In this document: piece after piece, positions 51,582 to 60,564 of the stretch | Layout of the letters: each line of letters begins with the position of its first letter | Numbering within the stretch: the stretch's first letter is position 1 | Origin: Pseudomonas cerasi | Lineage (GTDB): Bacteria > Pseudomonadota > Gammaproteobacteria > Pseudomonadales > Pseudomonadaceae | Reading direction: 5' to 3' | Length of the DNA stretch: 64,000 bases | Assembly: GCF_900074915.1 (NCBI RefSeq) | Contig: NZ_LT222319.1 | Location: forward strand, 3,567,001-3,631,000 | Notes under the pieces: generated by a model | Seen by the model: the letters and a program-made list of their open reading frames with translations, nothing else | Databases searched by the model: none | What the model was told of the DNA's origin: nothing | Position numbers and translations under genes: made by a program

Positions 51582-52576
51582 CCTTCGAACGTCGCGCTCT
51601 GCGTGCCGACGACGTTGCCATCGAAATCCTTTATTGCGGCGTCTGCCACTCCGATATTCACCAGGCACGCAACGAATGGGGCATCGCCGTCTACCCGCTG
51701 ATGCCGGGCCATGAAATCGTCGGTCGTGTCACTGCCACCGGCAGCAGTGCAACCCAGTACCAGGTCGGTGACATGGTCGGTGTCGGCTGCATGGTAGATT
51801 CGTGCCGCGAATGCTCGGCTTGCAAATCAGACCTCGAGCAGTATTGCCTGGAAGGCCCGACCATGACTTACGCCACGCCAGACCGCGTGGACGGCAGCAA
51901 CACCATGGGCGGTTACTCGAACAGCATCGTGGTCGCCGAGCACTTTGTCGTGCGCGTCCCGGAAAAACTCGATCCGGCCGCCGCTGCACCGATTCTCTGC
52001 GCAGGTATCACCACTTATTCGCCGCTCAAGCACTACGGCGTCAAGGCTGGCGACAAGGTCGGCATTCTGGGCATGGGCGGCCTGGGCCATATGGGCATCA
52101 AGTTCGCCAAAGCCATGGGCGCTGAAGTGACCCTGTTCACTCGTTCCGCCGCCAAGGCGCAGGAAGCGCGTCGCCAGGGCGCAGATCATGTGATCGTATC
52201 CACCGACGCTGAACAGATGAAGGCTGCTGCCGGGCACTTCGACTTCCTGCTCGACACCATTCCGGTCCAGCATGACCTGAACCCCTACCTGGAAACCCTG
52301 CGTTTCGATGGCGTACATATCCTCGTCGGCCTGATCGAGCCGGTCGAGCCGCCGGTACATGCAGCCAATCTGGTGATGAGCCGCCGCGTGCTGGCCGGTT
52401 CGTTGATCGGTGGTATAGCGGAAACTCAGGAAGTACTGGATTTCTGTGCCGAAAATGACATCACCTGCGACATCGAGATGCTCGATATTCGCAACATCAA
52501 CGAAGCCTACGAGCGCATGCTGGCCGGTGACGTGAAGTACCGCTTCGTGATCGACATGGCCACGCTGAAGGCCTGA
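51524..52576 (+). CDS. Zinc-dependent NAD(P) alcohol dehydrogenase
   Basis: A 350-residue medium-chain dehydrogenase of the YahK/cinnamyl-alcohol type. Catalytic Zn ligands: CGVCHSDIHQ (Cys and nearby), GHEIVG (His-Glu), and later CAGITTYSPLKHYG; the structural Zn Cys residues are in SCRECSACKSDLEQYC. The cofactor fold reads VGILGMGGLGHMGIKFAKAMGAEV; Ser-like residues after the fold (TRSAAKAQEARR) favour NADPH. It reduces aldehydes, probably for detoxification. ATG 51524 has GAGG upstream. It is divergent from an AraC regulator and overlapped by a short upstream ORF. Confidence 0.92.
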   Translation: MYTAIGYAAQSATAPLAPMTFERRALRADDVAIEILYCGVCHSDIHQARNEWGIAVYPLMPGHEIVGRVTATGSSATQYQVGDMVGVGCMVDSCRECSACKSDLEQYCLEGPTMTYATPDRVDGSNTMGGYSNSIVVAEHFVVRVPEKLDPAAAAPILCAGITTYSPLKHYGVKAGDKVGILGMGGLGHMGIKFAKAMGAEVTLFTRSAAKAQEARRQGADHVIVSTDAEQMKAAAGHFDFLLDTIPVQHDLNPYLETLRFDGVHILVGLIEPVEPPVHAANLVMSRRVLAGSLIGGIAETQEVLDFCAENDITCDIEMLDIRNINEAYERMLAGDVKYRFVIDMATLKA

Positions 52577-52587
52577 TCGACTGCCGA

Positions 52588-53397
52588 TCAGCCGCCAAGA
52601 TCGGCCGAGAGTTCCGCTGCGATGGTTTTGATCAGCGGAACCAGCTCGGCCATCTTCTCCAGCGGCATGTAGGGCACGGTACTGGCGACACTGATGCCGG
52701 CAACGATCTGTTTGCTGGCATCACGTACCGGCGCTGCAACACAACGGATCGACGGTTCGTTGTCCTCCAGATCGAATGCATACCCCCCTTGTACATACTC
52801 CTCGCGCCGCGCCTTCAACTGCTCCCAGGTTTGCTGCTCATGAGCAGGCCATAGCGGATTTCTACCTGTGCTCGGCATGCTGATTTCATACAACCGTTGC
52901 CACTCGGACTGAGCACTGTCCAGCAGCAGCGCCTTGCCGATACCGGTGCGCACCAGCGGCATCCGATGCCCGACCCGCGAACGCATTTCCGGACCATTGC
53001 GACCGGGATTCTTGTGCAGATAGAGCACGTCGTCCCCTTCCCGCACTGCCAGATGCACGGTATCGCCGGTCAGCTCCGACAAGCGATCCAGATACGGCCG
53101 GGCGAGCATCGCCAAGGGCACCTCTTCACGCGCCTGAAATCCCAGTTCGATCAATTTCGGGCCGAGCAGATAGCCCACCTGAGGAACGACCCGCAGGTAA
53201 CGCTCCTCGACCAGGCAACTGGCCAGGCGGTGCGTGGTACTGCGCGTGGTGCCGATCAGCCGGGCGATCTCCTTGAGGTCCCGTGCGCCACCGGCAACCG
53301 CCTGCACCACCCCCAGCCCGCGCAGCAAGGTCTGAGTCCCGGTGGGTACGGAATCCTTGCCGGTGATGTTTTCAGGGGTGATCGAATCGTTGTGCAT
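52588..53397 (-). CDS. IclR-family regulator of the galactonate cluster
   Basis: A 269-residue regulator. The N-terminal winged helix (about 20-80) shows LLRGLGVVQAVAGGARDLKEIARLIGTTRSTTHRLASCLVEERYL. The C-terminal effector domain has PYLDRLSELTGDTVHLAVREGDDVLYLHK and FDLEDNEPSIRCVAAPV, as expected for sugar-acid or aromatic-acid sensing. It follows the transporter and dgo genes on the same strand, so it probably controls them. E. coli uses a GntR-type DgoR for the same pathway. ATG 53397 chosen; ATG at 53418 is possible. Confidence 0.85.
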   Translation of the reverse strand: MHNDSITPENITGKDSVPTGTQTLLRGLGVVQAVAGGARDLKEIARLIGTTRSTTHRLASCLVEERYLRVVPQVGYLLGPKLIELGFQAREEVPLAMLARPYLDRLSELTGDTVHLAVREGDDVLYLHKNPGRNGPEMRSRVGHRMPLVRTGIGKALLLDSAQSEWQRLYEISMPSTGRNPLWPAHEQQTWEQLKARREEYVQGGYAFDLEDNEPSIRCVAAPVRDASKQIVAGISVASTVPYMPLEKMAELVPLIKTIAAELSADLGG

Positions 53398-53476
53398 GAG
53401 AGGCCTTGCTCGGATCAAAAGGGTTCGGATCGAAAACCGGCGGCATTATCGCCGCCTGAGTCCAGAGACGTCGACA

Positions 53477-54787
53477 TCAGAGCTCGATACGCTCCACTTT
53501 CCCTACCAGCAGGATGTACGACAGCGCGCCCAACAGTGCCAGGACCGAAATGTAGGTGATGGCAGGCGCGAACGAGTCTCCCGATGCCAGAAAGCCGATC
53601 ACGATCGGGGTGGCGATGGCAGAGAGGTTGCCGATGAAGTTGAACGTGCCACCGGTCAGGCCCAGCAGGCGCGCCGGTGCCAGGGTCGAGACCAGCGACC
53701 AGGTGATCGACGCCAGGCCGTTGCCGAAGAACGCCAGCGCCAGAAAGGTGATCACCAGCGGCGTCGAGTCGACGAAGTTGGCACCGATGATCGAGGTCGA
53801 GATCAGCAGCCCGGCAATGATCGGCAGCTTGCGCGCAAAGCCTACGCTATGCCCGCGGCGGATCAGCCAGTCGGAGAAGAAGCCCGAGCACAACACACCG
53901 ACAAACGCGGCGAGGAACGGCAACGACGCCAGCAGGCCAGACTTGATGAAGTCCATGCCCCGGTATTTCACCAGGTAGGTCGGGAACCAGGTCAGGAAAA
54001 ACCACAGCGTGGAGTTCAGGCAGAACTGCCCCAGGTAGATGCCCCACAGCTTGCGTTTGCTCAACACAATGCTCAGGTCCAGCCAGCTGAACGCCTGCTT
54101 CTGTTTTTCGACATCCTTCTGGATGTCCACCAGCCCGCCGCCCTTCTGGATCAGCTCGATTTCCTGCTGATTGACGCCTTTGAAATCACGTGGCTCGCGA
54201 TACACCGTGTACCAGATCACTGCCCACAGCACGCCGACTCCCCCTGTAGCGACAAACACCATGTGCCAGCCGTAGTGCGCCTGCAACCAGGCCAGCACCG
54301 GGGTCAGAAACGCCAGGCCGACGAACTGCCCGGAGGTATAGACGCCGATGGCAGTGGCCCGCTCGCGCTCGGGAAACCAGGTGGTGACTACGCGGCTGTT
54401 GATCGGATAGGCAGGTGCTTCCAGCGCGCCGACCGCCATGCGCAGTACGAACAGGGCGATGAAGCTGGCGGCGAAGCCGAGCATGATGGTCGAGATGGAC
54501 CACAGCAGCAGGGCTGCGGTGTAGAGAATGCGTGGCGGCACGCGGTCCACCAGCCAGCCACCGGGCAGTTGCATGGCGGCGTAGGTCCAGCCGAACGCAG
54601 AAAAGATCAGCCCGACATGCACCGGGTCAAGGCCCAGTTCGGAGGTCAGCGCTGGTGCGGCAATCGACAGGTTGCTGCGGTCCAGGTAGTTGATCACCAC
54701 CGTGATGAACAGCAGCACCATGATAAAGAAACGTTTGCGGGACGGCGTCACCAGGGATGCCGCACCCTCCAGAGTTCGAGTGCGCAT
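53477..54787 (-). CDS. MFS transporter, probable D-galactonate importer
   Basis: A 436-residue anion:cation symporter-type MFS protein with 12 hydrophobic segments. The conserved NYLDRSNLSIAAPAL in helix one and GWTYAAMQLPGGWLVDRVPPR in the helix 2-3 loop are typical for the DgoT/GudP hexonate group. The location between dgoD and the IclR gene supports D-galactonate as substrate, but related hexonates cannot be excluded. ATG 54787 (MRTRTLEG) is preferred. It is separated from dgoD by a 322-bp gap that holds a REP pair. Confidence 0.85.
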   Translation of the reverse strand: MRTRTLEGAASLVTPSRKRFFIMVLLFITVVINYLDRSNLSIAAPALTSELGLDPVHVGLIFSAFGWTYAAMQLPGGWLVDRVPPRILYTAALLLWSISTIMLGFAASFIALFVLRMAVGALEAPAYPINSRVVTTWFPERERATAIGVYTSGQFVGLAFLTPVLAWLQAHYGWHMVFVATGGVGVLWAVIWYTVYREPRDFKGVNQQEIELIQKGGGLVDIQKDVEKQKQAFSWLDLSIVLSKRKLWGIYLGQFCLNSTLWFFLTWFPTYLVKYRGMDFIKSGLLASLPFLAAFVGVLCSGFFSDWLIRRGHSVGFARKLPIIAGLLISTSIIGANFVDSTPLVITFLALAFFGNGLASITWSLVSTLAPARLLGLTGGTFNFIGNLSAIATPIVIGFLASGDSFAPAITYISVLALLGALSYILLVGKVERIEL

Positions 54788-55109
54788 GGAATGTAGCCTC
54801 TTGTTGGATTTATTGAGGTCTGTGTTTCGATATAACTGAGCTGAAGGCACGCCGGTTCTCGTTCCCGCGCAGAGCGCTCATCGTTATGCACCAGTGCGCT
54901 TTTGATTCTGGCCAAAGGCCGTGGGAGCGAACGTGCTCGCGAAGACATTGTTCAAACGAAACATTTTCAGAGAACACGTCGGCCTTTTCGCGAATACGTT
55001 CGCTCCTACGCCCTGCGGGCAGAAGCCTGAACGCCCATTTTCCGGGCTCTTCAGGGCTTATGGATGGCGATGAGCGCAGAGCGCCGAAACGATTAGCGGA
55101 GTTGTTGTT
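54788..55109. repeat. Gap in the dgo cluster with an inverted REP pair (REPIN)
   Basis: The 322-bp gap between the transporter and dgoD has no gene. At 54921-54943 and, inverted, at 54987-55009 lie two copies of a REP sequence (GGAGCGAACGT core) agreeing at 20 of 23 bases, separated by 43 bases. Such inverted pairs are mobilised as units (REPINs) in pseudomonads. The RNA would fold into a long hairpin and may affect expression of the downstream transporter. Confidence 0.7.
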
Positions 55110-56258
55110 CTACCACTCCGCAAAACTGCCATCCGCATGCCGCCAGATCGGGTTGCGCCAGCGGTGGCCGATGGCGGCGCGTTCGATGACGTACTCTTCG
55201 TTGATCTCGATGCCCAGGCCGGGGCCGTTGGGGATCTTGACCATGCCTTGGTCGTAGTCGAAGACTTCGGGGTGCTTGACGTAGTCGAGCAGGTCGTTGC
55301 TTTCGTTGTAGTGGATACCCAGGCTCTGCTCCTGGATGAAGGCGTTGTAGCAAACCGCGTCCAGTTGCAGGCACGCTGCCAGCGCGATAGGCCCCAGCGG
55401 GCAATGCAGCGCCAGCGCGACGTCGTAGGCTTCGGCCATGTTGGCGATCTTGCGGGTTTCGGTAATGCCACCGGCGTGCGAGGCATCGGGCTGGATGATG
55501 TCGACGTAGCCTTCGCTCAACACGCGCTTGAAGTCCCAGCGCGAGAACAGCCGTTCGCCCAGCGCAATCGGCGTACTGGTCAGCGGTGCCAACTCCTTCA
55601 GTGCTTCATAGTTCTCGCTGAGCACCGGTTCTTCGATGAACATCAGCTTGTAAGGGTCCAGCTCCTTCATCAGCACCTTGGCCATCGGCTTGTGAACCCG
55701 GCCATGGAAGTCCACACCAATGCCGACATTCGGCCCAACGGCATCACGCACAGCGGCCACGTTGGCCAGCGCCAGGTCGACCTTGTCGAAGGTGTCGAGA
55801 AACTGCAGCTCTTCGGTGCCATTCATTTTCACCGCAGTAAAACCGCGCTCTACCGCCTCCTTCGCGGCGCGTGCCGTATCGGCGGGCCGATCACCGCCGA
55901 TCCACGAATAGACGCGAATCTTGTCACGTACCTGACCGCCGAGCAGGTCACTGACCGACACCCCCAGCGCCTTGCCCTTGATGTCCCACAACGCCTGATC
56001 GATGCCGGCCAGCGCACTCATGTGGATCGCGCCGCCGCGGTAGAAGCCGCCGCGGTACAGCACGGTCCAGATGTCCTCGATGTTGCGCGGATCCTTGCCG
56101 ATCAGGTAATCGGAAAGCTCTTCCACCGCGGCAGCAACCGTGTGCGCGCGGCCTTCGACCACTGGCTCGCCCCAGCCGACAACGCCCTCGTCGGTCTCGA
56201 CCTTGAGGAAGCACCAGCGCGGCGGAACGATGAACGTGGTGAGTTTGGTGATTTTCAT
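55110..56258 (-). CDS. dgoD: D-galactonate dehydratase
   Basis: A 382-residue enolase-superfamily enzyme of the mandelate racemase branch. It removes water from D-galactonate to give 2-dehydro-3-deoxy-D-galactonate. Start MKITKLTTFIVPPRWCFLKVETDEGVVGWGEPVVEGRAHTV, metal ligands Asp/Glu in VDFHGRVHKPMAK and FIEEPVLSENYEAL, IALGERLFSRWDF, the His dyad in QPDASHAGGITE and LHCPLGPIALAA. Length equals E. coli DgoD (382). It is 69 bp after dgoA. Confidence 0.95.
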   Translation of the reverse strand: MKITKLTTFIVPPRWCFLKVETDEGVVGWGEPVVEGRAHTVAAAVEELSDYLIGKDPRNIEDIWTVLYRGGFYRGGAIHMSALAGIDQALWDIKGKALGVSVSDLLGGQVRDKIRVYSWIGGDRPADTARAAKEAVERGFTAVKMNGTEELQFLDTFDKVDLALANVAAVRDAVGPNVGIGVDFHGRVHKPMAKVLMKELDPYKLMFIEEPVLSENYEALKELAPLTSTPIALGERLFSRWDFKRVLSEGYVDIIQPDASHAGGITETRKIANMAEAYDVALALHCPLGPIALAACLQLDAVCYNAFIQEQSLGIHYNESNDLLDYVKHPEVFDYDQGMVKIPNGPGLGIEINEEYVIERAAIGHRWRNPIWRHADGSFAEW

Positions 56259-56327
56259 GGGTGCGGTTTCTCTTGTTGATTCTCTTGTTGGATAGCGGCT
56301 GCTGCACGGCGGCGTCTGCTGCGCCGT

Positions 56328-56963
56328 TCAGTCTGCAAGCGCTGCGCTGTGCTGCTTCCAGGCCGCCACATAAGCCTGGGCACGCTCTGTGACGTCTGCG
56401 ACGCTCATGCCGGGTTTGAACAGCCCGGAGCCCAGGCCAAAACCCTTCACGCCGGCGTCGAGAAATACCTTCATGTTGTCCGGCGAAATACCCCCGACCG
56501 GCAGCAGAATCGTGCCCTTGGGCAGGACAGCCAGCCACGCCTTGACCACCGCCGGCGACATCTGCTCGGCAGGAAACAGCTTGAGCACATCAGCGCCTTC
56601 GGCCAGCGCGGCAAAGGCTTCGGTCGGCGTCGCGACCCCTGGCGACAGGAACAGCCCGGCCGCCTTGGCCGCACGCAGCACCTTGGCATCGTTGTGCGGC
56701 ATGACAATCACCTGCCCGCCGGCGTCCTTGACCTGAGTCACCTGTTCAGCGGTGAGCACGGTGCCAGCACCGATCAGGCAATCGGCAGGCAACTGCTGAC
56801 GCAACAGGCGGATGCTGTCGAACGGTTGCGGGGAGTTGAGCGGCACTTCGATGACCCGAAACCCCGCCTCGTACAGCACATCGCCCATGGCAGGTGCTTC
56901 TTCGGGGCGCAGGCCGCGCAGAATCGCGACCAGACCATTTTCTTTCAATGCTTGCTTGAGCAT
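56328..56963 (-). CDS. dgoA: 2-dehydro-3-deoxy-6-phosphogalactonate aldolase
   Basis: A 211-residue class I aldolase (KDPG/KDPGal family). It cleaves KDPGal into pyruvate and glyceraldehyde 3-phosphate. The Glu in LVAILRGLRPEEAPAM and the IGAGTVLTAEQV strand are conserved; the Schiff-base Lys is in ADVLKLFPAEQMSP (about residue 127). In E. coli dgoA was once thought fused to dgoD; here they are separate. The gene is one base away from dgoK, so they are cotranslated. Confidence 0.94.
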   Translation of the reverse strand: MLKQALKENGLVAILRGLRPEEAPAMGDVLYEAGFRVIEVPLNSPQPFDSIRLLRQQLPADCLIGAGTVLTAEQVTQVKDAGGQVIVMPHNDAKVLRAAKAAGLFLSPGVATPTEAFAALAEGADVLKLFPAEQMSPAVVKAWLAVLPKGTILLPVGGISPDNMKVFLDAGVKGFGLGSGLFKPGMSVADVTERAQAYVAAWKQHSAALAD

Positions 56964-56964
56964 G

Positions 56965-57969
56965 TCAAACCTCTCGAATGTGTTGGGACGAGCGGCGCGC
57001 GATCAGGCCGGCCTGAACGGCGACCTGCCAGAGGCCGCGCTCGGTCGCCTGCTCGGCCAATGTCACCCCGGGAAAGCCACAAACGGCCAGCCCGCGCGCA
57101 TAGCGCGTGCACAGCGAATCGCTGCCGATGAGGATCACCGCAGGCAATTGTTCGTGGTTGTGCAGATGCAGCCTGGCGATGGCGCCCAGTTCATGGCCAA
57201 TCAACAGGCCGGAAAGATAGTCAGGTTGCGCACTGGCAGCCAATTGCCCGGTCAGGCCGAGCGTTCGTGTGCTGAAAATCGTCGACAGCGGCCCCGCAGA
57301 GCCCGCGTCGGACAGGGCAATCGACAAGCCGCGGTCAAACGCCTGCTCGTCGAACGCCTCCGAAGGCTGCATGGTGCGTCCCAGAATGGTGTGCGCGCAG
57401 AGCGCGGCGTAGACCTCGCCGGTCATGAAGGTATCGAAGTGAACGATGCGACCCCGTTCTACCTGCACCCATTTGGAGTGGCTGCCGGGCAGACCGATCA
57501 GCAGAGGCTGGCTGCCCTGCCCGTCTTCGCGCCCTGCCAGCACACCCAGCACCTGGGTTTCTTCGCCACGCATGACGTTGGGCAGGGTCGAGCGCTGCAG
57601 GACGCCGGGGATGATGTGCACCGTCACGCCGCGCATGCTGCGCACCGTCTGCAACGCTGCGCTCAGCTCATTGACGCTGGCCGGCGTTTCCCGGTAGGCC
57701 GCCTCGCGCCAGCCCTGTGCGCTGCCGACCATGCCACAGGCAATCACCTGCAGGTCCGGCTGGGCATCGAGCCAGTCGCCGCACGCCTGGTCAAAGGCCA
57801 ACTCGAAACCGTCACTGCAGAACTGCCCCGCGATCAGCCGCGGCGTGGTCGGCAACTGCATGATGCCCGCGCTCAATGCGCGCTGTTCCAGTACCTGGCC
57901 GTGTTCGCCAAGTCGATAAGCACGAAGTGAGGTTGTCCCCCAATCGAGCGCGATCAATTGCGCCTGCAT
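56965..57969 (-). CDS. dgoK: 2-dehydro-3-deoxygalactonokinase
   Basis: A 334-residue kinase that phosphorylates 2-dehydro-3-deoxy-D-galactonate at C6 with ATP. The N-terminal phosphate motif is LIALDWGTTSLRAYRL; LIGLPGSHSKWVQVERGRIVHFDTFMTGEVYAAL and AVILIGSDSLCTRYARGL are further DgoK blocks. It is the first gene of the leftward dgoK-dgoA-dgoD run. Its product is the substrate of DgoA. The upstream gap of about 180 bp should hold the promoter, probably with the IclR site. Confidence 0.94.
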   Translation of the reverse strand: MQAQLIALDWGTTSLRAYRLGEHGQVLEQRALSAGIMQLPTTPRLIAGQFCSDGFELAFDQACGDWLDAQPDLQVIACGMVGSAQGWREAAYRETPASVNELSAALQTVRSMRGVTVHIIPGVLQRSTLPNVMRGEETQVLGVLAGREDGQGSQPLLIGLPGSHSKWVQVERGRIVHFDTFMTGEVYAALCAHTILGRTMQPSEAFDEQAFDRGLSIALSDAGSAGPLSTIFSTRTLGLTGQLAASAQPDYLSGLLIGHELGAIARLHLHNHEQLPAVILIGSDSLCTRYARGLAVCGFPGVTLAEQATERGLWQVAVQAGLIARRSSQHIREV

Positions 57970-58099
57970 TGCGTCACCTGTTGTTTTTTTGGAAGTGAGT
58001 GCAGGACGACTATAAACCTGTTGTTACACTTATCTCAATATGTAAATTTCAATCCCATATATAGGGACAAAAGGCGATCAATCAAAAGTATCAGGCATT

Positions 58100-58132
58100 A
58101 AAAAACCCGCCATCCTTTCGGAAAGCGGGTTT
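58100..58132 (-). terminator. Terminator after asd
   Basis: AAACCCGC and GCGGGTTT form a stem around a loop with a T run on the minus strand, 17 bases after the asd stop. Confidence 0.85.
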
Positions 58133-58148
58133 GCTGTAAAACCGAGCC

Positions 58149-59261
58149 TCAACGCTCCAGCAGGATTCTCAGCATGCGACGCAGCGGCTCCGCAGCGCCC
58201 CACAACAGCTGGTCACCCACGGTAAAAGCGCCCAGGTACTGCGAACCCATGTTCAGTTTGCGCAAACGCCCCACAGGAATGCTCATGGTCCCGGTCACCG
58301 CCGTCGGGCTCAGCTCATGCATGCTGGCTTCGCGATTGTTCGGCACCAGCTTGACCCACGGGTTGTGCTGGCTGATCAACCCTTCGATGTCCGCAATCGG
58401 CACATCCTTGTTGAGCTTGATGGTCAGCGCCTGACTGTGGCAGCGCATGGCGCCGATGCGCACGCAGATGCCGTCCACCGGGATCGGGCTCTTGAAGCGA
58501 CCGAGGATCTTGTTGGTCTCGGCCTGGCCTTTCCACTCTTCGCGGCTCTGGCCGTTTGGCAGCGCCTTGTCGATCCACGGGATCAGGCTGCCCGCCAGTG
58601 GCACACCGAAGTTCTCGGTAGGGAATGACTCGCTGCGCATGGCTTCAGCCACCTTGCGGTCGATATCCAGAATGGCGCTGGCCGGGTTGGCCAGATCATC
58701 GGCCACCGAGGCATGCACCGCGCCCATCTGTCTGATCAGCTCACGCATGTTCTGCGCGCCGGCGCCGGAGGCTGCCTGATAGGTCATGACATTCATCCAC
58801 TCGACCAGACCGGCATCGAACAGGCCGCCCAGCCCCATCAGCATCAGGCTGACGGTGCAGTTGCCACCGATATAGTTCTTGGTGCCCGCGTCCAGTTGCT
58901 GGTCGATAACCTTGCGGTTGACCGGATCCAGCACGATGACCGCGTCATCCTGCATACGCAGGCTGGACGCCGCATCGATCCAGTAACCCTGCCAGCCCGC
59001 TTCGCGCAGCTTGGGGAACACCTCATTGGTGTAGTCGCCACCCTGGCAGGTCAGCACCACGTCCAGGGTTTTCAGCTCGTCGATGCTGTAGGCGTCTTTC
59101 AGGGGCGCAACATCCTTGCCCACCGAAGGCGCCTGGCCACCGACATTGGAAGTAGTGAAGAACACCGGCTCAATGAGATCGAAGTCCTGCTCTTCCCGCA
59201 TCCGCTGCATGAGCACGGAACCGACCATGCCACGCCAACCGATCAGACCTACACGTTTCAT
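58149..59261 (-). CDS. asd: Aspartate-semialdehyde dehydrogenase
   Basis: A 370-residue enzyme reducing aspartyl phosphate to aspartate semialdehyde for lysine, threonine, methionine and cell-wall diaminopimelate. NADP fold: MKRVGLIGWRGMVGSVLMQRM; catalytic Cys in GGNCTVSLMLMGLGGLF (about 135); substrate Arg and His in VRIGAMRCHSQALTIKLN (His near 275). The protein is of the long gamma-proteobacterial type. Gene order asd-leuB-leuD-leuC is that of other pseudomonads. ATG 59261 is chosen; the longer frame is not supported. Confidence 0.96.
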   Translation of the reverse strand: MKRVGLIGWRGMVGSVLMQRMREEQDFDLIEPVFFTTSNVGGQAPSVGKDVAPLKDAYSIDELKTLDVVLTCQGGDYTNEVFPKLREAGWQGYWIDAASSLRMQDDAVIVLDPVNRKVIDQQLDAGTKNYIGGNCTVSLMLMGLGGLFDAGLVEWMNVMTYQAASGAGAQNMRELIRQMGAVHASVADDLANPASAILDIDRKVAEAMRSESFPTENFGVPLAGSLIPWIDKALPNGQSREEWKGQAETNKILGRFKSPIPVDGICVRIGAMRCHSQALTIKLNKDVPIADIEGLISQHNPWVKLVPNNREASMHELSPTAVTGTMSIPVGRLRKLNMGSQYLGAFTVGDQLLWGAAEPLRRMLRILLER

Positions 59262-59331
59262 CGCAACTACACCTTGAATAAAAGTGGGACCGCCGCTCTG
59301 CGCGTACACAGCAGGCGGCGGGCCAGAGAGA

Positions 59332-60414
59332 TTACAGATTCCGCAGCGCGGCGACTACCGCATCGCCCATTTCCTGCGTACCGACTTTGACTTTGCCTTC
59401 CGACCAGATGTCGCCGGTGCGGATACCCTGATCCAGAACCAGGCTGACAGCCTTTTCGATGGCGTCGGCCGCATCGGTCAGATTGAAGCTGTAACGCAGC
59501 ATCATCGACACCGACAGAATGGTCGCCAACGGATTGGCAATGCCTTTGCCGGCGATGTCCGGCGCCGAGCCGTGACATGGCTCGTACATGCCCTTGTTGG
59601 CCGTGTCCAGCGAGGCCGACGGCAGCATGCCGATGGAGCCGGTGAGCATCGACGCCTGATCGGAGAGGATGTCGCCGAACAGGTTGTCGGTCACGATCAC
59701 ATCGAACTGCTTGGGTGCACGCACCAGTTGCATGGCGGCATTGTCGACGTACATGTGGCTCAGTTCGACTTCAGGGTAATCCTTGGCGACCTGCTCGACG
59801 ATTTCACGCCACAGCTGGCTGGACGCAAGTACGTTGGCCTTGTCCACCGAGCAGAGCTTCTTGCCACGCACCATGGCCATATCGAAACCGACCCTGGCAA
59901 TGCGGCGGATCTCGCTTTCGCTGTACGGCAGCGTGTCGTAGGCCTGACGCTCGCCATTATCCAGCACCCGCGTACCGCGTGGCGCACCGAAGTAGATACC
60001 ACCGGTCAGCTCGCGAACGATCAGGATATCCAGGCCGGCGACGATTTCCGGCTTCAGGCTCGACGCGTCGGCCAGTTGCGGATACAGGATCGCCGGACGC
60101 AGGTTGCCGAACAGGCCCAGTTGCGAACGGATTTTCAGCAGACCGCGCTCAGGACGTATGTCGCGCTCGATGGTGTCCCATTTCGGGCCGCCGACTGCAC
60201 CGAGCAGCACGGCGTCGGCCGCACGGGCACGATCCAGGGTTTCATCGGCCAGCGGCACGCCGTGCTTGTCGATGGCCGCGCCACCGATCACGTCGTGGGT
60301 CAATTCAAACCCCAGTTGATACTTTTCGTTGGCCAGCTCCAGCACCTTGACCGCTTCGGTCATGATTTCCGGACCAATACCATCACCTGGGAGAATCAGA
60401 ATCTGCTTGCTCAT
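59332..60414 (-). CDS. leuB: 3-isopropylmalate dehydrogenase
   Basis: A 360-residue enzyme that oxidises and decarboxylates 3-isopropylmalate in leucine synthesis. MSKQILILPGDGIGPEIM, LLGAVGGPKWD, the catalytic Tyr/Lys region (DTLPYSESEIRRIARVGFDMA and KANVLASSQLWREIV), VDNAAMQLV, and the metal/NAD region TDNLFGDILSDQASMLTGSIGMLPSAS and EPCHGSAPDIAGKGIANPLA are all present. ATG 60414 has GAGGA five bases upstream. It is separated from leuD by 150 bp containing a hairpin. Confidence 0.96.
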   Translation of the reverse strand: MSKQILILPGDGIGPEIMTEAVKVLELANEKYQLGFELTHDVIGGAAIDKHGVPLADETLDRARAADAVLLGAVGGPKWDTIERDIRPERGLLKIRSQLGLFGNLRPAILYPQLADASSLKPEIVAGLDILIVRELTGGIYFGAPRGTRVLDNGERQAYDTLPYSESEIRRIARVGFDMAMVRGKKLCSVDKANVLASSQLWREIVEQVAKDYPEVELSHMYVDNAAMQLVRAPKQFDVIVTDNLFGDILSDQASMLTGSIGMLPSASLDTANKGMYEPCHGSAPDIAGKGIANPLATILSVSMMLRYSFNLTDAADAIEKAVSLVLDQGIRTGDIWSEGKVKVGTQEMGDAVVAALRNL

Positions 60415-60504
60415 AACATCCTCGATTTTGTGCATCGGCGTCTTTGACAACGCCTGCTTGAAACGCTCAATACCACAGAAAATTTAGCGTCCGGCCAAAA
60501 CACT

Positions 60505-60540
60505 TTTGCCAGCAAGGCGCAATTGCACCTTACTGGCAAA
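60505..60540 (-). terminator. Hairpin after leuD
   Basis: TTTGCCAG and CTGGCAAA form an outer stem with AAGG and CCTT inside, between leuD and leuB. There is only a weak T run on the minus strand, so it may be a partial terminator. Confidence 0.5.
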
Positions 60541-60564
60541 CATGCAGCATCCGCTGTTGATCGA

